A DNA stretch of 64,000 nt from Paracoccus halophilus (lineage in GTDB: Bacteria > Pseudomonadota > Alphaproteobacteria > Rhodobacterales > Rhodobacteraceae), in the NCBI RefSeq assembly GCF_000763905.1, contig NZ_JRKN01000002.1, forward strand, positions 186,001 to 250,000, written 5' to 3'. A program made the translations under genes and the position numbers. Numbering within the stretch: position 1 is the stretch's first letter; each line of letters opens with the position of its first letter. Below the pieces are notes generated by a model that was not told the DNA's origin, ran no database searches, and saw only the letters and a list, made by a program, of their open reading frames with translations. Below are positions 8,182 through 17,575 of this stretch, piece by piece.

Positions 8182-8790
8182 ATGCTGATTTTCCTTGGCC
8201 CCCGGATCGTGCTGCTGTCGGTGCCCAAGACCGGCACCACGGCGCTGGAAGAGGCGCTGGCGCCGCTCGCCGAGATCGCCTTTCGCGCGGAGCCCAGCGT
8301 CAAGCATCTGAACCTGCGGCAATACCGGAACCGGATCCAGCCCCTGATCGCGCGCCGCGACCGCCCCGCCTTTCAGACCGTGGCGGTCGTGCGCGAGCCG
8401 CTGGACTGGCTGGGCAGCTGGTACCGATACCGCCGCCGCGACGCGTTGATCGGGCATCGCAACAGCACGGCAGGTATCGATTTCGAACAGTTCGTGACCG
8501 CCTATCTGCAACCCGATGGCCCGCCGCCCTATGCCCGGCTGGGGCGGCAGTCCGAGCTTCTGATCGACCATGACGGCCGCGTCGCCGTCGATCACATCTT
8601 TCGCTACGAGGCCATGCCGCTGCTGGTCGATTTCCTGTCCGAGCGGCTGAACCACCCGATCACGCTGGAGCGCGTCAATGTCTCGCCCGCCGCCGCGCTG
8701 GAACTGACACCCGCCACCAGGGAACGCCTGCGCCGGGAACTGGCCGGGGATTATGCGATCTGGCAGGCCGCCCGTCACGCCGGGGAATAA
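8182..8790 (+). CDS. Sulfotransferase-like protein
   Basis: A 202-residue soluble protein opening with IVLLSVPKTGTTALEEAL. This matches the 5'-phosphosulfate binding loop (PKxGTT) of PAPS-dependent sulfotransferases, and VAVVREPLDWLGSWYRYR matches the 3'-phosphate motif (RxPxxWxxSxY). Both halves of the cofactor site are present, yet the protein is shorter than typical sulfotransferases. Relatives in Rhodobacteraceae are often labelled only as hypothetical. The acceptor substrate is unknown. It converges on the START-domain gene at 8775 with a 16-base overlap of the 3' ends. Confidence 0.7.
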   Translation: MLIFLGPRIVLLSVPKTGTTALEEALAPLAEIAFRAEPSVKHLNLRQYRNRIQPLIARRDRPAFQTVAVVREPLDWLGSWYRYRRRDALIGHRNSTAGIDFEQFVTAYLQPDGPPPYARLGRQSELLIDHDGRVAVDHIFRYEAMPLLVDFLSERLNHPITLERVNVSPAAALELTPATRERLRRELAGDYAIWQAARHAGE

Positions 8791-9248
8791 AGCACCCGCG
8801 CCCGCTCTTCGAAGGCGCGGACGATACGTGACATGGCCTCGCCAAAGACGACGCCGATGACCTTGCCCAGAATGGCATTGCGGAACTCGAAATCGACGAA
8901 GAAATCCACCTTGCAGCTGGGTCCGGCGCCATTCCCGGCCGCCAGATCGGAAAAATTCCAGCCGCTCCTGAGATATCTGAACGGCCCATCCAGATATTCG
9001 GTGTCGATGCGCCTGCGCTCCGGCCACAGCGTCACGCGGCTGCCGAAACGTTCGCGAAACACCTTGAAGCTGATGACCAGATCGGCCTCGATCAGCTCGC
9101 TGCCCGGCTCGGGGCCGGGCTTGCGGGCGCGGATGCGGGCGGCGGTGTTCCAGGGCAGGAATTCGGGATATCTTTCGATATCGGCCACCAGTGCATACAT
9201 CTGGTCAGAGGTATAGGGCAGGATTCGGCTGTCGCTATGCTGAGGCAA
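8775..9248 (-). CDS. RatA/Coq10-type START domain protein
   Basis: A 157-residue polyketide cyclase/START-like protein with the family opening SDSRILPYTSDQMYALVADIERYPEFLPW and the closing helix GKVIGVVFGEAMSRIVRAFEERAR. Homologues are Coq10 (ubiquinone chaperone) and RatA. I take the TTG at 9248 as start because the family N-terminus begins there; no ATG lies closer than 38 codons upstream. In Rhodobacteraceae with ubiquinone-10 respiration a quinone-binding role is plausible but not shown here. Confidence 0.82.
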   Translation of the reverse strand: MPQHSDSRILPYTSDQMYALVADIERYPEFLPWNTAARIRARKPGPEPGSELIEADLVISFKVFRERFGSRVTLWPERRRIDTEYLDGPFRYLRSGWNFSDLAAGNGAGPSCKVDFFVDFEFRNAILGKVIGVVFGEAMSRIVRAFEERARVLYSPA

Positions 9249-9301
9249 TGGGGTGTTCCGGCGTATTCGTGTCGGGGCAGCACTAGCAAAGGAAGGGGCG
9301 G

Positions 9302-9490
9302 ATGAACAACCTCCTGTGGCTGATCCGGGCATCCCGCTGGGCGCGAAACCCGCCCAGGGCACGCATGGTCATGCTGGTTCTGGCGATCATCGCCCTCGGC
9401 CTGGCGCTGAAGGGTCTGGAATATTGGGGGCTGATGCCCGAATGGGCCAGCATGGAGCGGCCGCCGCGCGGCATCCGGCTTGAGCGATAG
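9302..9490 (+). CDS. Small membrane protein of unknown function
   Basis: A 62-residue ORF preceded by a strong AAGGAAGGGG site eight bases before the ATG. It has a positively charged N-terminus (RASRWARNPPRAR), one hydrophobic helix (MVMLVLAIIALGLALKGLEYWGL) and a basic tail (RPPRGIRLER). It is divergent from the START-domain gene and converges on guaA. I recognise no family; the good ribosome site and single clean transmembrane helix favour a real gene. Confidence 0.65.
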   Translation: MNNLLWLIRASRWARNPPRARMVMLVLAIIALGLALKGLEYWGLMPEWASMERPPRGIRLER

Positions 9491-9553
9491 TCCCGCATCG
9501 CCGCGCCGCCCGATCGCCGGTCTGCAACGGCTGTCGCCCGCACGGGCGTCCGG

Positions 9554-11116
9554 TCATTCCCACTCGATGGTGCCGGGCGGCTTCGACGTGATGTCATAGG
9601 TGCAGCGGTTGATGCCCTTGACCTCGTTGATGATCCGCGTCGCCGTCTCGCCCAGGAACTGATGCGTGAACGGGTAATAATCCGCCGTCATCCCGTCGAC
9701 CGAGGTCACCGCGCGTAAGGCGCAGGCATAGTCATAGGTCCGCCCGTCGCCCATCACGCCGACGGTGCGCACCGGCAGGATGGCGACAAAGGCCTGCCAG
9801 ATCTCGTCATAAAGCCCGTGCTTGCGGATCTGGTCGATGAATACGGCATCGGCCTTGCGCAGGATGTCCAGCTTGTCGCGGGTGATCTCTCCGGGGCAGC
9901 GGATGGCAAGGCCCGGCCCGGGAAAGGGATGGCGGCCGATGAACTGCTCGGGCAGGCCCAGTTCACGGCCCAGGGCGCGGACCTCGTCCTTGAACAGCTC
10001 GCGCAGCGGCTCGACCAGTTTCAGGCCCATCTTCTCGGGCAGGCCGCCGACATTGTGATGCGACTTGATGGTGACCGAGGGACCGCCCGAAAAGCTGACG
10101 CTTTCGATCACATCCGGATACAGCGTGCCCTGGGCCAGAAACTCGGCGCCGTCGATCCTGGCCGCTTCGCGCTGGAAGACGTCGATGAACAGCTTGCCGA
10201 TGGTCTTGCGCTTGACCTCGGGATCGCTGACCCCTTCCAGCGCGCCGATGAACAGATCGGCCTCATCGGCATGGATCAGCGGGATGTTGTAATTGTCGCG
10301 GAACATGGCCACGACCTCTTCGGCCTCGTTCAGCCGCAACAGCCCGTGATCGACAAAGACGCAGGTCAGCTGATCGCCGATCGCCTCATGGATCAGCACC
10401 GCGGCGACCGAACTGTCGACGCCGCCCGACAAGCCGCAGATCACCCGCTTGTCGCCGACCTGTTCGCGGATCTTGCGGATCGCCTCGTCGCGATAGCTCG
10501 CCATGGTCCAGTCGCCGGAAAAGCCGGCCAGCCGCAGGAAATTCTCAAGCATCAGCCTGCCATTCGGCGTGTGATGCACCTCGGGATGGAACTGCACGCC
10601 ATAGAAATGGCGCGTCTCATCCGCGATCATCGCAAAGGGCGCATTGGGCGAGGTGCCGATGACCTCGAATCCCGGCGCAAGGCGGGTGACGCGGTCGCCA
10701 TGGCTCATCCAGACCTGCTCGCGCCCGCCCTCGCCGAACAGCCCGGCAAAGATGCTGTCCTCGCGATGCCCCTCGGCCGGCGACACGAAGGCCCGGCCAT
10801 ATTCGGCATGATGCCCGCCCTCGACCGCGCCGCCAAGCTGCGCGATCATGACCTGCTGGCCGTAGCAGATGCCAAGGACCGGCACGCCCATCGACCAGAG
10901 CCCGTCCGGCGCACGCGGCGAGCCCTCGCGCGTCACGCTGTCCGGCCCGCCCGACAGGATCACCGCGCGCGGCGCCATCTCCGCCAATATGGCGTCCGAG
11001 ACATTCTGATAGGGGCGGATTTCGCAATAGACGTTCAGCTCGCGCAGACGGCGCGCGATCAGTTGCGTCACCTGGGAACCGAAATCGATGATGAGAAGGC
11101 GCTGATGCTGGGTCAT
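9554..11116 (-). CDS. guaA: GMP synthase (glutamine-hydrolysing)
   Basis: A 520-residue GuaA that converts XMP to GMP using glutamine and ATP. The N-terminal class I amidotransferase has the nucleophile elbow GICYGQQ and the [13 protein letters not shown]is-Glu site. The ATP pyrophosphatase domain has the P-loop [11 protein letters not shown], and the C-terminal dimerisation domain ends in the family signature KPPGTIEWE. Length matches E. coli GuaA (525). It stands alone in a minus-strand direction. Confidence 0.97.
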   Translation of the reverse strand: MTQHQRLLIIDFGSQVTQLIARRLRELNVYCEIRPYQNVSDAILAEMAPRAVILSGGPDSVTREGSPRAPDGLWSMGVPVLGICYGQQVMIAQLGGAVEGGHHAEYGRAFVSPAEGHREDSIFAGLFGEGGREQVWMSHGDRVTRLAPGFEVIGTSPNAPFAMIADETRHFYGVQFHPEVHHTPNGRLMLENFLRLAGFSGDWTMASYRDEAIRKIREQVGDKRVICGLSGGVDSSVAAVLIHEAIGDQLTCVFVDHGLLRLNEAEEVVAMFRDNYNIPLIHADEADLFIGALEGVSDPEVKRKTIGKLFIDVFQREAARIDGAEFLAQGTLYPDVIESVSFSGGPSVTIKSHHNVGGLPEKMGLKLVEPLRELFKDEVRALGRELGLPEQFIGRHPFPGPGLAIRCPGEITRDKLDILRKADAVFIDQIRKHGLYDEIWQAFVAILPVRTVGVMGDGRTYDYACALRAVTSVDGMTADYYPFTHQFLGETATRIINEVKGINRCTYDITSKPPGTIEWE

Positions 11117-11217
11117 GTGCTGCCTTTAAGCCGCGCCCCGACGCTTCGCAAGGGCCGGCCGCGAACCGCCAGGGGATCGGCCCGCGGAACAGGGCGCTGC
11201 CCGCGCGGCCGGCGGGA

Positions 11218-11240
11218 CTTCTTCTTCATCCAAATATCCA
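11218..11240 (-). repeat. Dispersed intergenic repeat, copy 3 (core only)
   Basis: On the minus strand this reads GGATATTTGGATGAAGAAGA and continues AGT, matching the core of copies 1 and 2 with four differences in 23 bases. The C-rich hairpin part is not kept. It lies between the ThiE-like gene and guaA. Confidence 0.6.
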
Positions 11241-11262
11241 TGCGGCCGCGCCGCCGGCCCGG

Positions 11263-11874
11263 TCAGCGCCAGAGATGCGTCAGCGCCGCGACAGGATCGG
11301 ACTCGGCCCAGATCTCCGGGCCAAGCGCCAGGAAATCGGTGATCGGGGCAAGCTGACCGATCAGGGCGGGGCTCAGCGCCCCCTCGGCCACGACCGGGAT
11401 CTCGATCATCTCGGACCACCACTCGAACAGATCGGCCCCGGCCATCGCCCCATGCCCCAGAGCGGTTTCGCCGCATGGGCCGAAGCTGACGTAATCCGCG
11501 CCGGCCTCGGCCGCGTTCATGCCGTCATGGCGCGAGATGCCGCAGAAGGCGCCGACAATGGCATCGGCGCCAAGCTCCTTGCGGGCATGGCGGACACTGC
11601 GCGCGCCGTCGCGCAGATGCACCCCGTCCAGCCCGTGGCGCAGCGCCAGCCGCACATGATCGTCGATCACCACCGCCACGTCGCGGGCATGGGCGATCTC
11701 GCGCGCCAGATCGGCGATGCGGCCCAGATCCTCCTCGGTGCCGGCGCCGGGAATGCGCAGGCAGGCCACGGGAAAGCGGTCCATCACATCCGCCAGCAAG
11801 GGCCCCAGGCTCGAGGCCGCCGCCCCGACCGGGGTGATCAGATAAAGTTGCGGCGAATTGGGCTGCTCTGTCAT
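11263..11874 (-). CDS. ThiE/TenI-like thiamine phosphate synthase family protein
   Basis: A 203-residue TIM barrel. It opens with LYLITPVG, contains VAVVIDDHVRLALRHGLDGVHL (the ThiE DVxLAxxxxAxGVHLG region), then IVGAFCGISRHDGMNAAEAGADYVSFGP and PVVAEGALSP. The barrel layout fits thiamine phosphate synthase, but several consensus residues differ: RDGARS replaces the usual GQxD, so it may be a TenI-like or diverged paralogue rather than the biosynthetic enzyme. No other thiamine gene is near. Confidence 0.72.
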   Translation of the reverse strand: MTEQPNSPQLYLITPVGAAASSLGPLLADVMDRFPVACLRIPGAGTEEDLGRIADLAREIAHARDVAVVIDDHVRLALRHGLDGVHLRDGARSVRHARKELGADAIVGAFCGISRHDGMNAAEAGADYVSFGPCGETALGHGAMAGADLFEWWSEMIEIPVVAEGALSPALIGQLAPITDFLALGPEIWAESDPVAALTHLWR

Positions 11875-11960
11875 GGTGCTGTCATCCTGATACCTGCTAC
11901 GCAGATAGCGCAGCGTGGCGCGCCTTGCCAGTGGCCCGCGGCAAGGATATTGCCGCGCGC

Positions 11961-12689
11961 ATGGAACCTGCGATCATCCTGATCCGCCCGCAGATGGGCG
12001 AGAATATCGGCGCGGCCGCCCGCGCCATGCTGAATTTCGGCCTGACCGACCTGCGTCTGGTGGCGCCGCGCGATGGCTGGCCCAATCCGAAGGCGGTCGC
12101 CATGGCCTCGGGCGCCGCCGCACGGGTATTGGACCGGGCGCGCGTCTTCCCGACCCTGCCCGAGGCCATGGCCGATATCGACCATGCCTATGCCACCACC
12201 GCGCGCGGCCGCGAACTGACCAAGCCGGTCCTGACCCCCGCCACCGCCATGGCCGATGGAAGGCAGCGCACAGCAAACGGCGAGCGGATCGCGGTCATCT
12301 TCGGACCCGAGCGGGCGGGCCTCGAAAACGACGACGTGGCGCGCGCCAATGCCATCATCACCGTGCCGGTCAATCCCGATTTCGCCTCGCTCAATCTTGC
12401 CCAGGCGGTGCTGCTGACCGGCTATGAATGGGCGCGCGAGAGCCTGCCGCCCGAGCCCGCCCCGCATGGTCGCCGCCCGGACAACGAATCTCCCGCGACG
12501 CGGATCGAAATCGAGAAACTGGCCGATCACTGGGAAGAGCGCCTGACCGAGGCGGGTTTCTTCTTTCCGCCCGAAAAGGCGCCGGCGATGAAGCTGAGCC
12601 TGCGCAACCTCTGGTCGCGCCTGGCGCTGACCCGCGCCGATACACGCATCTTTCACGGCATGCTGCGGCAATTGATCCGCCGCGATTGA
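11961..12689 (+). CDS. trmJ: tRNA/rRNA 2'-O-methyltransferase TrmJ-like (SpoU family)
   Basis: A 242-residue SPOUT methyltransferase. Motif 1 is RPQMGENIGAAARAMLNFGL, motif 2 IAVIFGPERAGLENDDVA and motif 3 VNPDFASLNLAQAVLLTGYEW, followed by a helical C-terminal part ending in FHGMLRQLIRR. TrmJ methylates ribose 32 of several tRNAs. The ATG at 11961 is preferred over an upstream TTG because the family N-terminus is MEPAIILIRP. It is divergent from the ThiE-like gene. Confidence 0.9.
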   Translation: MEPAIILIRPQMGENIGAAARAMLNFGLTDLRLVAPRDGWPNPKAVAMASGAAARVLDRARVFPTLPEAMADIDHAYATTARGRELTKPVLTPATAMADGRQRTANGERIAVIFGPERAGLENDDVARANAIITVPVNPDFASLNLAQAVLLTGYEWARESLPPEPAPHGRRPDNESPATRIEIEKLADHWEERLTEAGFFFPPEKAPAMKLSLRNLWSRLALTRADTRIFHGMLRQLIRRD

Positions 12690-12744
12690 TTGATTTCCGG
12701 GCGCGCGCGGGCCAAGGTCGCGCCTGATCCATGAGGAAGCCGAG

Positions 12745-13890
12745 ATGACAAGACGCCCCGTCTTTCAGGAAGTCACCGAAACGGTTCCGCGCGACACGCC
12801 GCCCGGCGGCGGCATGATCGATGCCGGGCACAAGGGCGCGCGCGGCGCGATCCGGATCTGGCTGATCGTGCTTTTCGTGCTGGTCGCGGCGATGATCGCG
12901 CTTGGCGGCGCGACGCGGCTGACCGGGTCGGGCCTGTCGATCACCGAATGGAAGCCGGTGACCGGGGCGATCCCGCCGATGGATCAGGCGACATGGCAGG
13001 CCGAGTTCGACAGATACAAGCAGATCCCGCAGTTCCAGCAGGTGAATCCCGACATGGAACTGGCAGAGTTCAAGACCATCTACTGGTGGGAATGGTCGCA
13101 TCGGCTGCTGGGCCGGCTGGTCGGGCTGGTCTGGGCCGCGGGATTTCTGTTTTTCTGGGCGACAAGGCGGATTCCGACCGGCTGGACGCCAAGGCTCCTG
13201 ACGCTGGGCCTGCTGGGCGGGGCGCAGGGCGCGATCGGCTGGTGGATGGTCCATTCCGGGCTCTCGGGCGAGATGATCCGCGTGGCCTCCTACCGGCTGG
13301 CCACGCATCTGGGCCTGGCCTTCGCCATTCTGGGTCTGGTCGCATGGTATGGGCTGTCGCTGTCGCGCCCGGAGGCGGCGCTGCTGCGCGCGCGCCGCGC
13401 CGGCGAGCCGAAGCTGTTTTCCATCACCACCGGGCTGATGCATCTGGCCTTTGTCCAGATCCTTCTGGGCGCGCTGGTCGCGGGGATCGATGCCGGGCGC
13501 ATGTATACCGGCTGGCCGACCATGGGCGGCGAATGGATACCCTCGACGATCTGGGACGCTACGCTGGGCTGGCGCAATTTCTTCGAGAATCCGGCGCTGG
13601 TGCAGTTCATCCACCGCATGGCGGCCTATCTGCTGACCGTTTTTGCCGTGGTGGTATATGCGCGCGCCCGCCGCTCGCCGCATCCGGTGACGCGGGGCGC
13701 TTTTCTGGCGATGATCGCGGCGCTTGCGGTGCAGGTCGGGCTGGGCATCCTGAACGTCCTTCATGCCTCGCCGCTGCCGCTGGCGCTGGCGCATCAGATC
13801 GGCGCGGTGATACTGTTCACGCTGATCCTGCGGGCGCGCCACCATGCCCGTTATCCCTATGAAACCTCGGTCCGGGGGACTGTCCGATGA
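12745..13890 (+). CDS. ctaA: Heme A synthase (COX15/CtaA type 2)
   Basis: A 381-residue membrane enzyme that oxidises heme O to heme A for aa3 oxidases. The first helix is followed by ALGGATRLTGSGLSITEWKP, the family hallmark. Conserved histidines appear in WWEWSHRLLGRL, WWMVHSGLSG, FIHRMAAYLL and LALAHQIGA. It serves the oxidase whose subunit I is at 53433. It overlaps the M32 peptidase by four bases (ATGA). Confidence 0.95.
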   Translation: MTRRPVFQEVTETVPRDTPPGGGMIDAGHKGARGAIRIWLIVLFVLVAAMIALGGATRLTGSGLSITEWKPVTGAIPPMDQATWQAEFDRYKQIPQFQQVNPDMELAEFKTIYWWEWSHRLLGRLVGLVWAAGFLFFWATRRIPTGWTPRLLTLGLLGGAQGAIGWWMVHSGLSGEMIRVASYRLATHLGLAFAILGLVAWYGLSLSRPEAALLRARRAGEPKLFSITTGLMHLAFVQILLGALVAGIDAGRMYTGWPTMGGEWIPSTIWDATLGWRNFFENPALVQFIHRMAAYLLTVFAVVVYARARRSPHPVTRGAFLAMIAALAVQVGLGILNVLHASPLPLALAHQIGAVILFTLILRARHHARYPYETSVRGTVR

Positions 13891-15359
13891 GCGCTTTCGA
13901 CGAACTTCTTGCCTTTCAGCGTCAGACCGAGGCGCTGTCCTCGGTCGCCGAGCGGCTTGCCTGGGACCAGGAAACGGTGATGCCGCGCGGCGCCACCGAA
14001 CAGCGGGCCGAGGAAATCGCCGCCATGGAATCGGTCCTGCACGAGCGACGCGCCGACCCGCGGGTCGGCGAATGGCTGGACCTCGCCGAGCCCGAGGATG
14101 ACGAGGACGCGCGCATCATCGATCTGATCGCGCGCGAACATCACCGGGCGACCCGCGTCCCGGCGCCTCTGGCGATGGAACTGGCGCGGCAGACCTCGCT
14201 GGCGCAGGGGGTCTGGGCCGAGGCCCGCGCCAAGGATGCGCCGCAGGATTTCCTGCCGGTCCTGAACGACATCCTGATGCTCAAGCGCGAAGAGGCGGCG
14301 GCGCTGGCCGATGGCGGCGATCTTTACGACGTGCTGCTGAACGATTACGAGCCGGGCGCGACCCAGGCCGGGATCGCGGCGCTGTTCGATGCCATGCGCC
14401 CGCGCCTTGTCGCGCTGCGCGAGGATATCCTGGGCGCCGAATTCCAGCCCGCGCCGCTGCTGGGGCATTTCCCGCAGGAAACCCAGCTGCGGCTGGCGCG
14501 CGCCTGCGCCACGGCTTACGGCTATGACTGGACGCGCGGGCGGATGGATCTGGCGGTGCATCCGTTCAGCTCGGGGCGCTGGCAGGACAGCCGCATCACC
14601 ACCCGCGTGGTCGAGACGGACCCGTTCAACTGCATCTATTCGACCATCCACGAGGTCGGCCATTCCAGCTATGAGCTGGGGATCGACAGCGATCACGCCT
14701 TCACGCCGCTGGGGCGCGGCGTCTCGATGGGGGCGCATGAAAGCCAGAGCCGCATCTACGAGAACCAGATCGGCCGCGGCCGCGCCTTTGCCGGCTGGCT
14801 TTATCAGCGCATGGCCGATGCTTTCGACGGGCTGTCGGTGCCGGATGCGGATGCCTTTTATGCGACGGTGAACCGGGTGACCCCCGGCCATATCCGGACC
14901 GAGGCCGATGAGGTGCAGTATAACCTGCACATCATGCTGCGCTTTGACCTGGAGCGCGACCTGATCGCCGGGCGGCTGGACACGGACGACCTGATCGAGG
15001 CCTGGAACGCGCGTTTCCTCAAGGATTTCGGCATTGCCGTCGACCGGCCCGCCAATGGGCTGCTGCAGGATGTGCATTGGGCTGTGGGGCTGTTCGGCTA
15101 TTTCCCGACCTATGCCCTGGGCAATGTCTATGCCGGCTGCCTGAACGCGGCCATGCGCGAGGCCGTGCCGGATCTGGACCAGTTCCTGGCGCAGGGCGAC
15201 GCCACCCCGGCGGTCGAATGGCTGCGCGAGAACATGCAGCGCCATGGCGGCCTTTATCCGCCGCGCGAGCTGATCGAGCGCGCCACCGGCGAGGAGATCA
15301 GCGAAGAGCCGCTGCTGGACTACCTTGAGCAGAAATTCGGCGCCATATACGGGCTGTGA
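13887..15359 (+). CDS. Carboxypeptidase M32 family (Taq-type)
   Basis: A 490-residue metallocarboxypeptidase. The zinc motif HEVGH is at residues 255-259 (TIHEVGHSSYELG), followed by GAHESQSRIYENQIGRG, the third-ligand helix. The N-terminal signature is LAWDQETVMPRGATEQRAEE. These cytosolic enzymes trim peptides from the C-terminus. It is translationally coupled to ctaA through an ATGA overlap, though no functional link is known. Confidence 0.94.
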   Translation: MSAFDELLAFQRQTEALSSVAERLAWDQETVMPRGATEQRAEEIAAMESVLHERRADPRVGEWLDLAEPEDDEDARIIDLIAREHHRATRVPAPLAMELARQTSLAQGVWAEARAKDAPQDFLPVLNDILMLKREEAAALADGGDLYDVLLNDYEPGATQAGIAALFDAMRPRLVALREDILGAEFQPAPLLGHFPQETQLRLARACATAYGYDWTRGRMDLAVHPFSSGRWQDSRITTRVVETDPFNCIYSTIHEVGHSSYELGIDSDHAFTPLGRGVSMGAHESQSRIYENQIGRGRAFAGWLYQRMADAFDGLSVPDADAFYATVNRVTPGHIRTEADEVQYNLHIMLRFDLERDLIAGRLDTDDLIEAWNARFLKDFGIAVDRPANGLLQDVHWAVGLFGYFPTYALGNVYAGCLNAAMREAVPDLDQFLAQGDATPAVEWLRENMQRHGGLYPPRELIERATGEEISEEPLLDYLEQKFGAIYGL

Positions 15360-15382
15360 TCGCGGCAGAGCCGGGCCGCGCA

Positions 15383-15403
15383 GCCCCGGCCTTGCGCCGG
15401 GGC
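15383..15403. terminator. Hairpin between convergent genes
   Basis: A perfect 8-bp stem, GCCCCGGC/GCCGGGGC, with a CTTGC loop lies between the 3' ends of the M32 peptidase and nagA. There is no T-run on either strand, so intrinsic termination is uncertain; it could still separate the convergent transcripts. Confidence 0.4.
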
Positions 15404-15407
15404 GATC

Positions 15408-16550
15408 TCAGCCCGGCAGCGGCGATTGCCAGCCGTCATCCTGCCAGACCGCCCGCAACGCAAGGGTTTCGTCCAGCAGGATCAGATCGGCATCGCAGCC
15501 CGGCGCCAGACGGCCGTAACGGTCCTGCAAGCCGAGGGTGCGCGCGGGTTGCAGCGTCGCCATGGACAGCGCGCGCTCGGGCGCGATGCCGACCTTACCG
15601 ACCAGGGTGGCGACCGCCCGATCCATGCGCAGATCCGCGCCCGCCAGGGTGCCGTCGGGCAGGGTCAGCCGGCCGTCGCGACGCAGGACGGTGCGGCCGT
15701 GCAGCATCATCTCGGTCTGGTCGGTGCCGGCAAAGGCCATGCAGTCGGTGACCAGGAAAACCCCCTCGGCCCGCGCCGACAGGGCGGCGCGCATGGCCGC
15801 CGGATGGGCGTGAATCGCGTCCGCGATCAGCCCCGCCGACGCGCCCCCCGCCAGAACGGCTCCGACCAGCCCGGGCGCGCGATGGCCCAGCTGGCTCATC
15901 GCATTGAACAGATGTGTCGCGCAGCTGGCACCGGCCCTGAAGGCGGCCTGCGCCGTCTCGAAATCGCAATCGCTGTGACCGAGACTGACCAGAGCGCCGG
16001 CCCCGCTCAGCGCGGCGATCTGCTCGGGCGTCGCGTTTTCGGGGGCCAGCGTCACCATCAGCACCGGCAAGGCTTGCGCGGCCTCGCATAGCCGCGCCAG
16101 GTCCTCATCGGTCATCGGCCGGATCAGCGCCGGGTCATGCGCGCCCTTGCGGCGCGGGTCGAGATGCGGCCCCTCCAGATGCAGACCCAGAAAGCCGGGA
16201 ACGCCCGCGCGGGCCGCCTCGATCCCGGTCGCGATGACCCGGGCGGTGGCCGGCGCGGTATCGGTGATCAGCGTCGGCAGGATGCCGGCGCAGCCCAGCC
16301 GGCGATGGGTGGCGCAGATATGGCGCAGGGCCGCCGCATCAATGGCGCCGTCGACCATCACCCCGCCGCCGCCATTCACCTGCAGATCGAGAAAGCCGGG
16401 CGCGATGATGCCGCTGACCTGCTGGCTGGGCGGGCCGGCCTTGGCGGCGGGCAGGATCGCCTCGATCCGGCCATCGGCGATCACCAGCGCATGGTCGTCG
16501 CGAAAGGCCGCGCCGTCGAAGAGGCGCGCGCCGGCAAGGATGTGCCGCAT
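15408..16550 (-). CDS. nagA: N-acetylglucosamine-6-phosphate deacetylase
   Basis: A 380-residue amidohydrolase that turns GlcNAc-6-P into GlcN-6-P and acetate. Metal and catalytic residues are visible: Glu126 in HLEGPHLDPRRKGAH, His192 in LGHSDC, His213 in THLFNAM, His247 in DAIHAHP, and Asp269 in VTDCMAFAGT. The start at 16550 overlaps the preceding SIS gene stop by one base (TGATG), so the longer open frame upstream is only a shadow. Last gene of the kinase-regulator-deaminase-nagA operon. Confidence 0.95.
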   Translation of the reverse strand: MRHILAGARLFDGAAFRDDHALVIADGRIEAILPAAKAGPPSQQVSGIIAPGFLDLQVNGGGGVMVDGAIDAAALRHICATHRRLGCAGILPTLITDTAPATARVIATGIEAARAGVPGFLGLHLEGPHLDPRRKGAHDPALIRPMTDEDLARLCEAAQALPVLMVTLAPENATPEQIAALSGAGALVSLGHSDCDFETAQAAFRAGASCATHLFNAMSQLGHRAPGLVGAVLAGGASAGLIADAIHAHPAAMRAALSARAEGVFLVTDCMAFAGTDQTEMMLHGRTVLRRDGRLTLPDGTLAGADLRMDRAVATLVGKVGIAPERALSMATLQPARTLGLQDRYGRLAPGCDADLILLDETLALRAVWQDDGWQSPLPG

Positions 16551-17575
16551 CAGACCGTCTCCGTCACCTTGCGCAGATGTGGCGGCGTGTCCGGATCGAA
16601 GCCGCGGCGCCGCGCCAGCCCCTCGACGCAGGCATAGAAACTGGCCGCCACGACCAGCGGCGCCACCATCGGATGCAGGCCGGGCACCGAGGGCAGGCGC
16701 GTGGCGCCGCTGGCCTCGGCACCGGTCAGAAAGACATCCGCGCCCTGCGCCGCCAGCCGCTCGGCAGTGGCGACGACATGCGGCAGGGCGGCATCCTCGA
16801 CCGCCAGCGCCAGGACCGGGAAATGCGCCTGCACGATGGCGGCGGGGCCGTGCAGCACCTCGGCGGCGCTGTAGGACTCGGCGTGAATGCCCGAAGTTTC
16901 CTTCATCTTCAGCGCCGATTCGCAGGCGATGGCATAGCCCGGCCCGCGCCCCAGCACAAAGGCCGAGCCGGCGCGCGCCAGCCGTGCGGAAAGCGGCGAC
17001 CAGTCCAGCGCCACGGCGCGGGCAAGCGCCTCGGGCAGGTCCGCCACGGCGGCGCGCAGCTCGTCGTCGCGCTGCCATTCCGCCAGCAGCGCCAGACCGG
17101 CCAGAACCGAGTTCACGAAGGTCTTGGTGGCGGCAACGCTTTTTTCCTCGCCTGCATGCAGGGCCAGGCAATGGGCCGAGGCCGCCGCCATCGGGCTGTC
17201 GGCATGGTTGGTGATCGCGATGGGCAGCGCCCCGCCCTCGCCCGCCGTGCGCATCATGTCCACGATGTCGGGGCTGCGGCCCGATTGCGAAATGCCAATG
17301 CAGACGGCGCCGTCAAGCCGCAGCGGCCGGCGGTAGATCGAGGCGACCGAGGGACCGACCGAAGCCACCGGAATGCCCGCCTGCAATTCGATGGCGTATT
17401 TCAGATAGGTGGCGGCATGGTCGGAGGATCCGCGCGCGACCGTCGCCGCCACCCGCGGATCGCGGTCGTTCAGCGCCGCGCCGGCCCGTGCCAGCGCATC
17501 GCGCGAACGGTCCAGGAAACGGGCGGCGGCCTCGGGGATCTCGGCCACTTCGCGGGCCATGTGGCTTTGGGTCAT
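16550..17575 (-). CDS. SIS-domain glucosamine-6-phosphate deaminase (NagB-II type)
   Basis: A 341-residue protein with two sugar-isomerase (SIS) domains, like the C-terminal half of GlmS but without the glutaminase part. Landmarks are ARGSSDHAATYLKYAIE, CIGISQSGRSPDIVDMM, EKSVAATKTFVNSV, and the second-domain GRGPGYAIACESALKMKETSGIHAES. In proteobacteria lacking classical NagB this protein (NagB-II) converts GlcN-6-P to fructose-6-P and ammonia. Its place directly before nagA and after a sugar kinase supports that reading over AgaS. Confidence 0.88.
   Translation of the reverse strand: MTQSHMAREVAEIPEAAARFLDRSRDALARAGAALNDRDPRVAATVARGSSDHAATYLKYAIELQAGIPVASVGPSVASIYRRPLRLDGAVCIGISQSGRSPDIVDMMRTAGEGGALPIAITNHADSPMAAASAHCLALHAGEEKSVAATKTFVNSVLAGLALLAEWQRDDELRAAVADLPEALARAVALDWSPLSARLARAGSAFVLGRGPGYAIACESALKMKETSGIHAESYSAAEVLHGPAAIVQAHFPVLALAVEDAALPHVVATAERLAAQGADVFLTGAEASGATRLPSVPGLHPMVAPLVVAASFYACVEGLARRRGFDPDTPPHLRKVTETV

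Noticed and set aside
16551..17171. N-terminal extension that would fuse upstream sequence to nagA
   Set aside because: It reads the SIS gene out of frame; nagA's true start at 16550 overlaps the SIS stop and fits the family N-terminus.
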